Source of the DNA: Rhizomys pruinosus
Taxonomy: Eukaryota > Chordata > Mammalia > Rodentia > Spalacidae
Assembly: GCA_009823505.1 (NCBI GenBank)
Contig: VZQC01006589.1
Location: 3,153,671 to 3,217,670 of the forward strand
Length of the DNA stretch: 64,000 nucleotides
Reading direction: 5' to 3'
The translations under genes and the position numbers were made by a program. The notes beneath the pieces are model-generated. The model saw nothing but the letters and a program-made list of their open reading frames with translations. It made no database searches and was not told where the DNA came from. Position 1 is the first letter of the stretch. Every line of letters starts with the position of its first letter. Below are positions 53,934-64,000 of this stretch, piece after piece.

Positions 53934-55009
53934 GTAATGAGTCGCTGTGTCAGGGTTCAGGGTACCCATTTTAGTTGGAGCAGGATTGGAAGATGGTGGG
54001 ATGCTCTAAGTTTCCTCACACCGTGTGTCCCAGCGGGCTTTGCGGGCAGGGAGGTTGTGGGCTGGGACACACTTGTCCTCTGAGGCTCTTTCTTTTTTTC
54101 TGCTTATCTACCGATTCCATTTCAGACACCCTCCAGCTCCAGGACAGATAATGTTGGACCTCAACCGTTCTTTTCCCCAGATGTATGAGGGCCAGATTGG
54201 AATTTACTAGGCCATGGGCAGGGCAGGCTATGGCCTAGTGAGATGGAGTACCTGGGGCTTCGCCCATTTGGAAGGCTCCATGCAGTTAAAAGAAAGAAGC
54301 CATGGGACTCTCAAGGGTCTCCTCTTAAGTCTGCAGCTTCAGTCAGGTGCCAGGGGTTCCCACCATTGACTGCCAGATCAGAATATGGAGTTCCAAAGGC
54401 TTAGGTTCTCAAGAGGGTAGCACTGGTAGCTCAGGGGGTTGGGAAAAGGTAGGTGCTAGCTGTCCCTGCCATCTCTCTGACTATGCAAAGCTGACTTGTT
54501 GTCTCATCCCCAGAGACTAGATTAAGCTCCAGAATGAGATAGTATTCTTGTCAATTAACATTCAGAGTGTGAGTCCCCTTGAAATGGGTGCTTTGCTCTT
54601 TTTTTGAAAGGCCAACTTAACAGTAGAAAGTAAATTCCAGTCAAATAAGTGGAAATATGATAAAGACCTGGACACAAACTTTCTCAGATACATTTGTCTG
54701 GAGTGACTCCTTTTGCTACTCAGTGTGGTCGTGGGACCAGCAGCGTCAGGGCCACCTGGGACCTTGCTAGAAATGTGCCATCTTGGGCCCCACTCTTGAA
54801 TTAGAATCTTCATTTTCTGAATTAGAATCTGCATTTTAACAATTGTCATGTCATAGTTTCCTTTCTGTTGCTGTGATAAAACACTCTGACCAAAAGCAAC
54901 TTAGTGAATAAACACATTTGCCCTATAGATAGCATTCTTGTTGATAAGCATTTGGAGTTTCAGCCGTCATTGAGGGAACTCAGGGTAAGAATTAAAAAGG
55001 AACCCGGAG

Positions 55010-55150
55010 GGGCTGGAGAGATGGCCTAGTGGTTAAGAGTGCTGACTGCTCTTGCAGAGGACCTGGATTCGATCCCCAGCACCCACATGGCAGCTGAGAA
55101 CCATCTTTAGTCTTTAACTCCAGTTCCAGGGGAATCCTACGCCCTCTTGG
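55010..55150 (+). mobile_element. B2 SINE, right half missing
   Basis: GGGGCTGGAGAGATGGCCTA ... GTTCCAGGGGAATCCTACGC, then CCTCTT breaks directly into the G-rich run. The usual B2 right half and tail are absent. Confidence 0.9.
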
Positions 55151-55197
55151 CGGGGGGCGGGGGGGGGGCGGGACGGGGACAGACATGGGGGGGGGAC
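55150..55197 (+). repeat. G-rich run, candidate quadruplex
   Basis: G runs of 6, 9, 4 and 9 separated by short C/A-containing spacers on the + (coding) strand of Itga9. Confidence 0.85.
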
Positions 55198-55989
55198 CTG
55201 GAGGCAGGAACCCTGGAGGAACATTGGTTTCTGGCTCACTCTCCAGTTCATGCTCATTTAGTGTTCTTCTATAGCCTAGCCCCACCTGCCTAGGGATGTT
55301 TAGGGGACAGTGGGCTGGGCCCTCCCACATCAAGGACCAGTCAAGACACCCCTACGGGCATGGCCACAGACCAACCTGATCTGGAAAATGCCTCAACTGA
55401 GACTCCCTCGGTGACTGTAGGCTGTGTCAAGTTGACGTCAGAAGCTAGCTAGAACAGTCCCTGTGAGATCTGTGTGCACATGTAAGGGTGAGAGGCACTA
55501 CTCTTGAGTTCTCTTATAGGCACACACACCCCAAACTGCAAAAGCATACTCACATGTGTGTGTTCCCTCCTCAGATGGATCGTGACCGTTTTAAAAAACA
55601 TGCCAATTCTCTCAGCTATCTCATTGGCAAATAGTCCTGATCAAGTGGATTGAATTAAGTTCTACAATTAAACTTTATACTTATTTATATAGATTTTTCC
55701 TTTTAAGGAGAGCTTAGAAATTTTTCACATTGAATATAACCATATGATAAACTTGAATTGGTAAAGGAGGGAGATTAACACAATGAGTACAGAAACCTCA
55801 GTCAAATTCATAGAGCTGTTGGTGGGTCTGGGAGTGAGTTTAATTCTGATCCAACTGTAGTTTTACTTTTCTGACAACTGTTTCTTACCATCTCCTTTGT
55901 TGTTTGAGTCATCACAGTCTTAATGGAAATAGGTTTCTTAGTACCAGACCTAAACACCAGCTCATCATAGGTTAGAATCAATTAACAAT

Positions 55990-56212
55990 CAGGATGGAGA
56001 GATGGCTCAGCAGTTAAGAGCACTGACTGCTCTTGCAGAGCACCAGGGTTCGATTCCCACCATGCGCATAGCAGCTAACAACCATCTGCAACTCCAGTTC
56101 CAGGGGATCTGCTGCCATTTAGTGACCTCCTTGGTTATTGCAGGATAGGGATGCACTTACACACATGCAGGCAATACAGTCATACACAAAATAAAAATAA
56201 TAAAATTTAAAA
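55990..56212 (+). mobile_element. B2/B3-type SINE
   Basis: CAGGATGGAGAGATGGCTCA, CAACTCCAGTTCCAGGGGAT and tail ATACACAAAATAAAAATAAT. AGAATCAATTAACAA before and AGAATCAATAAACA after form the target duplication. Confidence 0.92.
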
Positions 56213-56316
56213 AAGAATCAATAAACATTTCATAGAATGCTGTTATTATTTGGGAGCTGGGGTCAAACACAGGCCCCTGTGCCTGCTAAATACATGCCTC
56301 CATCCCCCATTATTAA

Positions 56317-56331
56317 AAAAAAATTTTTTTT

Positions 56332-56362
<31 letters not shown>

Positions 56363-56580
56363 TTGTATGTGTATGAATGTGCTGTCTGCATGCAGGTCTG
56401 TGCACCCGTGTCGTGCAATGCCGCAGAGGTTAGAAGAGGGTCTCGGATTCCCCTGGAACTGGAGTTCTCCTGGAATTGGAGTTACAGACGGTTCTTAGCC
56501 GCCATGTGGGTGCTGGGGATCGAACCCAGGTCCTCTGCAAGAGCGTCGGTGCTCTTAACCGCTAGGCTATCTCTCCAGCC
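56317..56580 (-). mobile_element. Young B2 SINE with the internal duplication
   Basis: Antisense B2 with a (TTTA)n tail and both CCCTGGAACTGGAGTTCTCC and TGGAATTGGAGTTACAGACG. Perfect 20-bp target duplication CCTCCATCCCCCATTATTAA (56297-56316, 56581-56600), the cleanest in the window. Confidence 0.98.
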
Positions 56581-57608
56581 CCTCCATCCCCCATTATTAA
56601 TGTCTATGCACATAAATATATTCTAGAACTCTAAAAAAAAACCCAAGCAATATGTGTGTTAATTTGGCAGATACTTGTGCATACATGTGCAAGGCGCTGG
56701 AAGCAGTCCTGCACTCATAAAACACCTAAAGGGAGCTTCAGAGTTCCTCTGCTCAGTTCCTGTCATAGTATATACAGCTTTCACTCTTGTTCCCTGTTTG
56801 GGGGAACGCAAATTGCCATAAGGGAAGCAGAGAAGAAATGGAAAGCAGAGCTGTGAGTTTGCCACAGTGGCTCCAGAGCTTGAGCCTCCTGAGCTGAGAT
56901 GGAGGGTGGGGGTAGTTTCCCAAACAATGGCTCTTGGTTGTTGGCTACAGTCAAATGCCAGCTTTTCCCAGACAGCTAGGCAGAAATGCTTTGAAGGTCT
57001 GAGCCCCTTTGAAGGTCTGGGCTTGGCCATGGCCCTTAAAGGATTAAGATGTCATGGGAGAGGCAGGGTGTTGGATGACCTGTACCTCATAGGCAATGTT
57101 AATAATGGAATGGAGAGTTGGGGAAGGAAAACATGGATAGCCATCATGGAAACGAAATCGACAGTAAGGTAGAGGACAAAGGTAGCTTTTCAGTAGCTGT
57201 GTTTGCCTGGCCTGGTGTGAGTATCCCTCAAGTTTAGCACAGACAGAGTCTAGGCTCAGTAGATGACCTGGAGGGCATCTCTCAGGCTTCTACATTATGG
57301 ACACAGACCCAAGCGGGTCTCTGGCTGGCTATGTCACTCCCGTTCCTTCAGAGGAACCATAGTGCTTGTGGTTTTGTCCTTGAAATGCCTGGTGAGTGCT
57401 GTGCTGGGCACCCTCGGTGTCTGTATATCTTGGGCTGTTTGTCAGCAGATGGCTGCGTCTTGGCAGGGCACCAGGACCCCTGAACTGCAGCCAGAGGCAG
57501 TTATCTTCTATGGTACCTGTCTGATGCATTTTCAACCACATGACCTGCTTGGAGGTTGCAGTCTTGTTCCTTTTGCTTCTTTCTCTTGGGACCTAGGGGA
57601 GTTTGGGC

Positions 57609-58043
57609 ATATATACTAATATACACTAATATATACTAATATATACTAACTGTGTCTTCATTTCATACATACTAACTGTGTCTTCATTTCATATATACTA
57701 ACTGTGTCTTCATTTCATATATACTATGTCTTCACTTCATATATACTAACTGTGTCTTCATTTCATATATACTAACCGTGTCTTCATTTCATATATACTA
57801 ATTGTGTCTTCATTTCATATATACTGTGTCTTCATTTCATATATACTAATTGTGTCTTCATTTCATATATACTAATTGTGTCTTCATTTCATATATACTA
57901 ACTGTGTCTTCATTTCATATATACTGTGTCTTCATTTCATATATACTAACTGTGTCTTCATTTCATATATACTAACTGTGTCTTCATTTCATGTATACTA
58001 ACTGTGTCTTCATTTCATATATACTAACTGTGTCTTCATTTCA
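57609..58043. repeat. 21-26-bp minisatellite, about 16 copies
   Basis: The unit TATATACTAACTGTGTCTTC + ATTTCA (26 bp) occurs about 16 times by counting GTCTTCATTTCA/GTCTTCACTTCA. At least three shorter units lack the TAAC/TAAT step. It starts from a simple ATATACTAAT repeat. Confidence 0.96.
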
Positions 58044-59446
58044 TGCTTTAGCAAAGGCAAACTCCAGCTGTCACTTTATCATGGGCATATTCAAACCTAG
58101 CCACTAGAAGGGCAATTGCAATTTCTGGAACTACTGTGGGAAACAGAGGTTCTATAGGGCATGAGTCTACTTTAGCCCTACAGTAGGTAGGATCTGGTCA
58201 GGAAAATAGATGACACATCAATTACTTTAACAATTCGACTCTGAGAAGTGAGTGAACCGGCCGTGGAGGGCCTAGTAGTTCACTGCAGAAAGCCACCCCT
58301 GGGTCTGTGTCTCACGGATCAGCTGTAGAGCACCAACTAATTCAAACTGACTCATAACGCCCGCGAGTGGGGCTCCACAACCTGTGTTTTAACAAACGTC
58401 CAGGCGGCCGGTCAAGGTCATACTGAGAGTTAACCACATCCTTGAGGATATTGGAACCTGTGACTTTGAAGAAAGGCTCCTTGTGCAACTGGGATCCAAG
58501 CCGCCAAGCTGAGGGCTCTGGGTGGTGCTGATGGCCACTCTGAGAGAGTACAGTGAGGCTGGTTTGGGGTCATGGAGAAAAAACTAAAATGTAGAATTAA
58601 TGGCGGTTGAAGCAGCTGCCATGCAAAACATGCTGTTTAGGCAGATAGGAAACAGGCAGGCAGGAGCAAGGCTCTTCTCCCTCCTCCAGCCTTTCCTTGC
58701 CTCACATCTCCCTATTGGAAGAACCACACGGGAGCCACAAAGAGATTTGTGGGGTCCTAGCCACAGGGTCACAGCACAGTGGAGAGGGGTGGCCTTAGAA
58801 TTAATTGAGAGCCATGGGGACCAGAAACTGCAGAATCATCTGGACTCATTGGGATTGCTGAAGTATTATGGGCGTATTTCTGTTTCTTCCCGAGAGCCTT
58901 GGCCTTCAGAGGGTACTTTGTGAGCTCCTACTGGTCTCCGAAGAAGCATGGAGTCAGGAAAATGAGACTCATCTATGTTATTTTGGGTTCTTCAGTCAGC
59001 ATAGAGTTATGAAGCTCTTCCAAAGTGTCAGACCCGTGCTCAGCCCTGGGCACAGGGCACGGACTCGCATTCTAGTGGGAGGGGGCCCCTGCACTCACCC
59101 TTCTAGACACAAGGCCGAGGGCCTCAGTGGAGAAGGCATGTAATTCTGGCTCACAGGCTGGCTTCTCACCCTGGCAGCTAAGACCAGGTTCACATATTTC
59201 ACAAAGTACTTAAGAACAAGAGTTCTGCACGTTCCAAAGAGAATTCTTGGGCATTTCGTCCTTGCCTTGGGAACCGCCTGTGGTTTCTCAGAGCCTCCTT
59301 GGGGCCTTTAGGAAGGATGATGACTGCTGTAGCCAAGGCCCTGCCCCATACCACAGGTTGTGCATCTGCCTTCCCGGTGGCCGTGAACTTCTGTGTGGAC
59401 TGATGGGACGGGCCCCAAGGAGTCATGTTTTACACTCTGCTTGTTG

Positions 59447-59527
59447 GGGTTTTGGTCTCAGGGATAGAACCCAGGGTTTCATGTATACTATGCAAGTGCT
59501 CTACCGCTGAGCTATGTTCTCAGCTCT
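59447..59527 (-). mobile_element. ID SINE
   Basis: Antisense ID: GTCTCAGGGATAGAACCCAG ... GTGCTCTACCGCTGAGCTAT. Confidence 0.8.
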
Positions 59528-61372
59528 GATGTGCTACCCATGCATTTTCTGACAAAGCTGTGTGTGAGCAGAGATGCCTGCACTACCTGCAGGCAAGCCT
59601 CAGAGCCCAGTTCCCCAGGGATAGCACCAGGGTCATCCGTAGACAAAGAGTTGAAGGCAGACAACTTGTGTTCAGACCACTTTTGCTGCTTTTCAAGGTA
59701 GTTTGTCTGTTCTGAGCAGCATTTTCATGCAGAGATCATTGTCTAAGTTTCTGGTCCCCAGAACTGTGGTGGTGGTGGGGGGGTTAGAGAGCCATGTCAT
59801 GGAAGAATGGGGTAACATTAATGTTGCATTCCTCAGGGGGAGAAGAAGAGGATTTAGGAAAGCCAGCAAAGTAGAAATATCCCTTTCCCTCTCTCCTGGG
59901 AACCTCCGAGGGAAGCTGAGTAACTCTGGAAGGAGACTTTATTAGTAGAATTTCACAGCTGAAACCTTGTTCTGATGGAGACTTGGGAAATGATTCAGAT
60001 CTGGCTGGGGGAGACTAGAGCCTGAGTTGATGCAAGACAGCTGGATCTCGCCCCAGCCCAGCCGGTGTGGGGGGCCCTTGGGAACCAGCTGGGGGCAGGG
60101 AAAGCAGGCGGCCGAAAGCCTGACTGGTGCCGATCAGCTTTTCCATCCGTATGACATCATTCAACATGGCGTAGACACGGGCTGCCAGAGGAAACCCTGA
60201 AGATGTGTAATGTGCCATGGGAACAGTCTCTAATCAGAACCAGTGTCCTCTCCTGGTAGGGGCTGCTGGAGCTGGCTCGCATTAAGGGGTGGCTGCTGAC
60301 GCAACTCTACAGGCTTGAGCGCCCCCCCCCCCCGCGCCCCAACCAAGTGACCTGATTAGCTGCTTCCCGACATGCTTGAGGGGACTCGGGTGGGTGCTAT
60401 TTAAAACTTCCACTGAAGCACAGGGCTTCGGAACAGCCCGTTTCTTCTTTCCTCTGGCAGTCCCAGACTCTCCTTGCTCAGGTGGGGTTTCCTCATGGTG
60501 AAGCTTGCTTGCCCCTAAAAAAGAGAGAGTCTGACATAGAACTGACTTCCTTGGGGGTCATTTATAACATCAAAATAAATTTTACATCAAGGAGAAGCAC
60601 CAAGTAGGCAGTTCTAGAGATGAAATGCTTCCAAAGTGATTGCACTTGGTGACTGGATAATTGAGTCTGTCTGGGATCGTGCCCTTGAACACTTGAAAAC
60701 CGTGATTGCCGAACGTGTTGGCATGCACATGCCTTCCCGGGAGCGGAGCCCTATCCCCAGCTCAGTTTCTGTGAACAGCAGCTCTTTCTCCCCTTCCTTG
60801 AGCCCTAAGGAGGATACTGTGCGAATGACCACAGTCATGGGGCTTTGGACAGAAGGTGAACACTTGCAGAGAACTCAGAGCAGCTCTGGGCACATGTGGA
60901 AGGCTGAATCCACTCCCTTTTCCTGAGTTAACCTTGTGTTATTTGGGGCTGTTTCTCAACTAGATTCCCCAGTGCACGCTTTGGTTTGGGGCAGACCCCA
61001 CCCAGCCCCACCTGTTGGGAGACTGAGCCGAATACAGGAGCAGAAAGGGTTCTCCAGAGAAACAGAACACGGAGGTCAGAAAGAGGAAAAGCAGGGGTGA
61101 AAGCAGGGATGTGGGGTTCACTGGTGGGTTTTAAGGGACTGGCAAGCCTGAATTCTGCAGGGCAGGGCCCTTGACTAGAGACACAGGGGAGAATTGAAGG
61201 TTAGTTCAAGTCTGAAAGCAAGCTATAAATTGAATTTCTTTTAGGGACCCAGGTGAATATTAGGGTTTCTTCAGCTGACTGAATGAGGCCCATCCACATT
61301 GTAGAATTTTATTTTCTTCAGTCAAAGTCTATTTATTTAAGTGTTAATCTCATTTTTGAAATATCTTCATGG

Positions 61373-61596
61373 GCTGGAGATAAAGCTTAGCAGTTAAGAG
61401 CACTGGCTGCCCTTGCAGAGGACCCAGGTTTGATTCCCAACACCAACACGGCAGCTAACAACCATCTGTAACTCCAGTTCCAGGGGATCCGTCACCCTCT
61501 TCTGACCTTTGCAGGCATTGCGTGACATGGGTGCACCTACCCACATGGAGGCAATACACTCACATACATACAATAAAAATAACAAAGAAAAATATT
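61373..61596 (+). mobile_element. B2/B3-type SINE
   Basis: GGGCTGGAGATAAAGCTTAG, CCAGGTTTGATTCCCAACAC and GTAACTCCAGTTCCAGGGGA. AAATATCTTCATGG / AAATATCTTCATAG flank it. Confidence 0.92.
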
Positions 61597-61867
61597 TAAA
61601 ATATCTTCATAGCAACATCTATATTAGTGCTTGACCAAATATCTGGATACTGTAGCCCAGCTAAGCTGACACATAAATGAACCATTTTAGCAAGTCAAAT
61701 AGAAAGTGTATGACCAAGCAGGTTACCTGTGGCCACTAGAACTTAATCCTGCTGGGGGACTCTGGGAGCCAGTGCAGAACATAGCTCAGAGTGACTGTAC
61801 CCAGGGTGTAAAGGCACTGGTGTGACGCCTGCAGAGGGCTACTCAGGGAACGGGCTTCCACCATTGT

Positions 61868-62216
61868 TTACGTTTGGTTTCTGCTTTTGTGATAAAACAC
61901 CATGACCAAAACCAACTAAGGGAGGAAAGGGTTTATTTGCCTTCAGCTTGCCCATCATCAAGGGAGGCCAAGGCAGGAGCTCGAAGCAGAGACTCTGAAG
62001 GAACCCTACTTACTGGCTTTGCAGGAGGAAGCCCAGGTTCACCTGCCCAGGGATGGCACTGCCCAGAGTAGAGTGGATTCTCCCACATCAATTAATAATC
62101 AAGAGAATGCCCTACAGACATCCCCACAGACCAATCTGATAGAGGACATTTCTCTATTGAGGTTCCCTCTTCCCAGGTGTCTCTGGTTTGTATCAAGATG
62201 ACAAAAATGAAGCAGC
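61868..62216 (+). mobile_element. URR1-type relic
   Basis: TTCTGCTTTTGTGATAAAAC, GGAGGAAAGGGTTTATTTGC, ATCAATTAATAATCAAGAGA and TTGAGGTTCCCTCTTCCCAG. The best-preserved copy here. Confidence 0.82.
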
Positions 62217-62589
62217 ACAGCCCCAAACTACACAAGGCCCTCAGTGCAGCTGGAGAGAATTGGAAGAGGCCAGGAGGATATGGGTGGAGGTACACATCAT
62301 CCGCTCTGTCTTCCTGTGTTCCTTTCCACCAGTGTTTTTTCTGAGCTCATCAGCTTGCTTCTGGCCAGCTAGCTCAGTTTTGCTTTTCCTTCCATTTTTG
62401 CCCTTCCTGGGGGGACACAGGCAGGTCTCATTTGTCTGCTGGGAGGATGGTTGAACAGGAGCTTGGCAGCTGCCACCCCATCTTGGTTTGTATAGCCAAG
62501 GCCTCCACTTGCCCCTGGCAGTAGGCATCTCTAGCCATGATCTTGCTAAATGGAGCTTTGAAATTCGTGTTATTTAAGAGTAACCTCGT

Positions 62590-62802
62590 GGAGGCTAGAA
62601 AGATGGCTCAGTGGTTAAGACCACTGGCTACTTTTGCAGAAGACCTGGGTTCAAATCCGATCACCTACATGGCAGCTAACAACCACCCATAATTCCAATT
62701 CCAGGGGATGCCATATCCTCTTTGTCCACTGTGGCCACTCCACGAAATACATACATACATGCAGGCATAACACTCATACACATAAAAGTTAAAATAAATA
62801 AG
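62590..62802 (+). mobile_element. B2/B3-type SINE
   Basis: GGAGGCTAGAAAGATGGCTC, GGGTTCAAATCCGATCACCT and tail ACTCATACACATAAAAGTTA. AGTAACCTC / TGTAACCTC flank it. Confidence 0.9.
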
Positions 62803-62932
62803 TGTAACCTCTTGTACTGTTGGGCTTTTGCTCTAGGAAGTTGTGATGGGTAGAAAGTTAATTCGAGTTCAGCTCTGGAGCTCTGCATGTGTTTGGTCTG
62901 GCTGTCTTTGTGTCTAAAGGATAAAAGGATGG

Positions 62933-63164
62933 GAGCTGGAGAGATAGGTCTGAGGTAAGAGTGCTTGCTGCTCTTACACAGGACCTAGGTTTAGTTCCCA
63001 GAACCCCCATGGTGGCTCACCCCATTCTGTGACTTCAGTTCTAGGATATCCAAAGCCCTCTTCTGGCCTCCATGAGCACCAAGCATGCACATAGTACATG
63101 TACATACATGTAGGTAAAACACTTATCCATGTAAAATTTTAAAAATTAATCTTTAAAAGATGGT
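62933..63164 (+). mobile_element. B3 SINE
   Basis: GGGAGCTGGAGAGATAGGTC, GGTTTAGTTCCCAGAACCCC and tail AAACACTTATCCATGTAAAA. Confidence 0.9.
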
Positions 63165-63248
63165 AAAGCAAATAAAGTTCATGTTACACATATCAAAACA
63201 TCAGAGGTTTTCAAGTCAGGCAAAGTTTTTTAAAAAATTGTACACTTG

Positions 63249-63400
63249 AGCTGGGCGTGGTGTCGCACACCTTTAATCCCAGCACTTGGGAGGCAGAGGC
63301 AGGCGGATCTTTGTGAGTTCAAGGCCAGCCTGGTCTACAGAGCGAGTTCCAGGTTCAGCTGAGACTAAAGGGAGACCCTGTCTCAAAAAGACCAAAAAAA
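63249..63400 (+). mobile_element. B1 SINE with target-site duplication
   Basis: GAGCTGGGCGTGGTGTCGCA ... GAGACCCTGTCTCAAAAAGA. AAAAAATTGTACAC before and AAAAAATTGTACCC after. Near consensus. Confidence 0.95.
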
Positions 63401-63669
63401 AATTGTACCCAGACCTGGCGTGGTAGGAATAGCCAGGCACCGTAGATTTGGAGAGTTCTAGTTTCTGCAGTGTGGTGGATGGGACTTGAGCCTGGCCGGA
63501 AACTTTTCTCTTTTGGGGCCTCCGTCCCTTTCTCCTAAAAATGAGGATTTGGTGCTGGCTGGTCTTCAGGAGAAGCCTTGGCAATCTGTGCACACGTCCA
63601 CTTCTGCCTCTGTCAAGTTGACTTGTAATGCTTTTTTGGAGACCTGTATTTTCTCTGTCGAAGCACTTT

Positions 63670-63697
63670 ACCATACATATTCCATATTCCATATTCC
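63670..63697. repeat. Short (TTCCATA)n repeat
   Basis: Three to four copies of ATTCCATATTCCATATTCCA-type 7-mers. Confidence 0.85.
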
Positions 63698-64000
63698 ATA
63701 TAGTAAAACGATTTCCTGGGATGACCCAGGTCCCAGGTTCCTCCTGGTGACCCAACCTTGCCTTGGAAACCAGCTGTTTGCTGGAATAAGCAAGTTGGGA
63801 CAGAGTAACCCTCTCTGGCTAGGAATCTGTCAGCTGGGCAGGGCAGAGGCCCTGAGATGGCAGAGGCCCAGGAAAGCCATTAGATATAGCAAAAATATGC
63901 CCTGGGAAGCTACATAGGGCCTGTCCAGGTCACCATCCTCCCTCCCTGTTCAGACTTCCCCTGGTCCCTTTGATGTTATTTAAGGCCACAGCCACCTCTG

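Larger units (their letters stand above)
54855..55455 (+). mobile_element. URR1-type relic split by a B2
   Basis: TTTCTGTTGCTGTGATAAAA ... ACTCAGGGTAAGAATTAAAA, B2 at 55010, then ACCTGGAGGCAGGAACCCTG ... GGGCTGGGCCCTCCCACATC ... TGTCAAGTTGACGTCAGAAG. Confidence 0.82.
53934..64000 (+). other. Itga9: Itga9 intron (5' part), to window end
   Basis: At least 10,067 bases of intron with no further Itga9 exon before the window ends. It holds two URR1 copies (one split by a B2), B2, B3, B1 and ID SINEs, a G-rich run and a 16-copy minisatellite. The stretches 55460-55970, 56605-57600, 58050-59440, 59530-61360 and 63410-64000 look unique. A homopolymeric C run lies at about 60322-60340. Confidence 0.85.

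Noticed and set aside
54114..54210. Possible exon after TTCCATTTCAG at about 54125
   Set aside because: The downstream peptide does not match the integrin alpha-9 thigh sequence expected there and no consistent phase was found.
1..64000. A novel multi-gene system, operon or defence island
   Set aside because: Apart from the Itga9 exons, no other coding sequence with family signatures was found on either strand. The remaining content is explained by introns and repeats.

Overview
The window is nuclear DNA from a muroid rodent. It is packed with rodent-specific SINEs (B1, B2, B3, B4/RSINE1-type and a few ID elements), 5'-truncated LINE-1 copies and URR1-type DNA-transposon relics. It carries spliced vertebrate exons and no bacterial or viral gene organisation. 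The young B2 copies have an internal duplication in the right half that I do not associate with the common house-mouse B2 consensus, and ID elements are rare. This argues weakly against Mus and Rattus, but the species cannot be fixed from the sequence alone.

The only protein-coding gene I can support is the integrin alpha-9 gene (Itga9) on the + strand. Ten consecutive internal exons lie at 6026-6093, 13968-14097, 16841-16926, 21241-21309, 25607-25744, 30482-30587, 31968-32062, 38333-38423, 42787-42832 and 53779-53933. All have AG/GT boundaries and compatible phases. Together they give 984 coding bases (328 codons) with no stop or frameshift. They encode most of the seven-bladed beta-propeller, including three Ca2+-binding DxDxDG-type loops, and the start of the thigh domain. 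The signal peptide and first propeller blades must lie upstream, and the rest of the extracellular region, the membrane span and the tail downstream. Both window ends fall in introns.

Layout: 1-6025 is intron with B2, B1 and B4 relics. 6094-13967 holds two LINE-1 fragments, one interrupted by a B2/B1 composite. 16927-21240 holds a B2 whose tail has grown into a 45-bp minisatellite of about 750 bp, two B1s and a polypurine (GAAA)n tract of about 310 bp. 25745-38332 holds SINEs, URR1 copies and a probable processed 3'-UTR retrocopy (35804-36176) inside a URR1. 38424-53778 holds more L1 fragments, a near-identical 226/229-bp duplication (45543-45768 and 46657-46885), a 32-bp minisatellite and an L1>B2>B1 nest (50514-51836). 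53934-64000 holds a 16-copy 21-26-bp minisatellite (57609-58043) and more SINEs.

I found no undescribed gene system. The most notable signals are repeat biology: the recent intronic duplication, SINE-seeded minisatellites, a B2 subfamily with an internal duplication, L1 3'-UTR tandem units, the retrocopy and a B2-B1 chimera. Repeat family names are assigned by recognition, not by a database search. Their edges are good to about 10 bases unless a target-site duplication is quoted.
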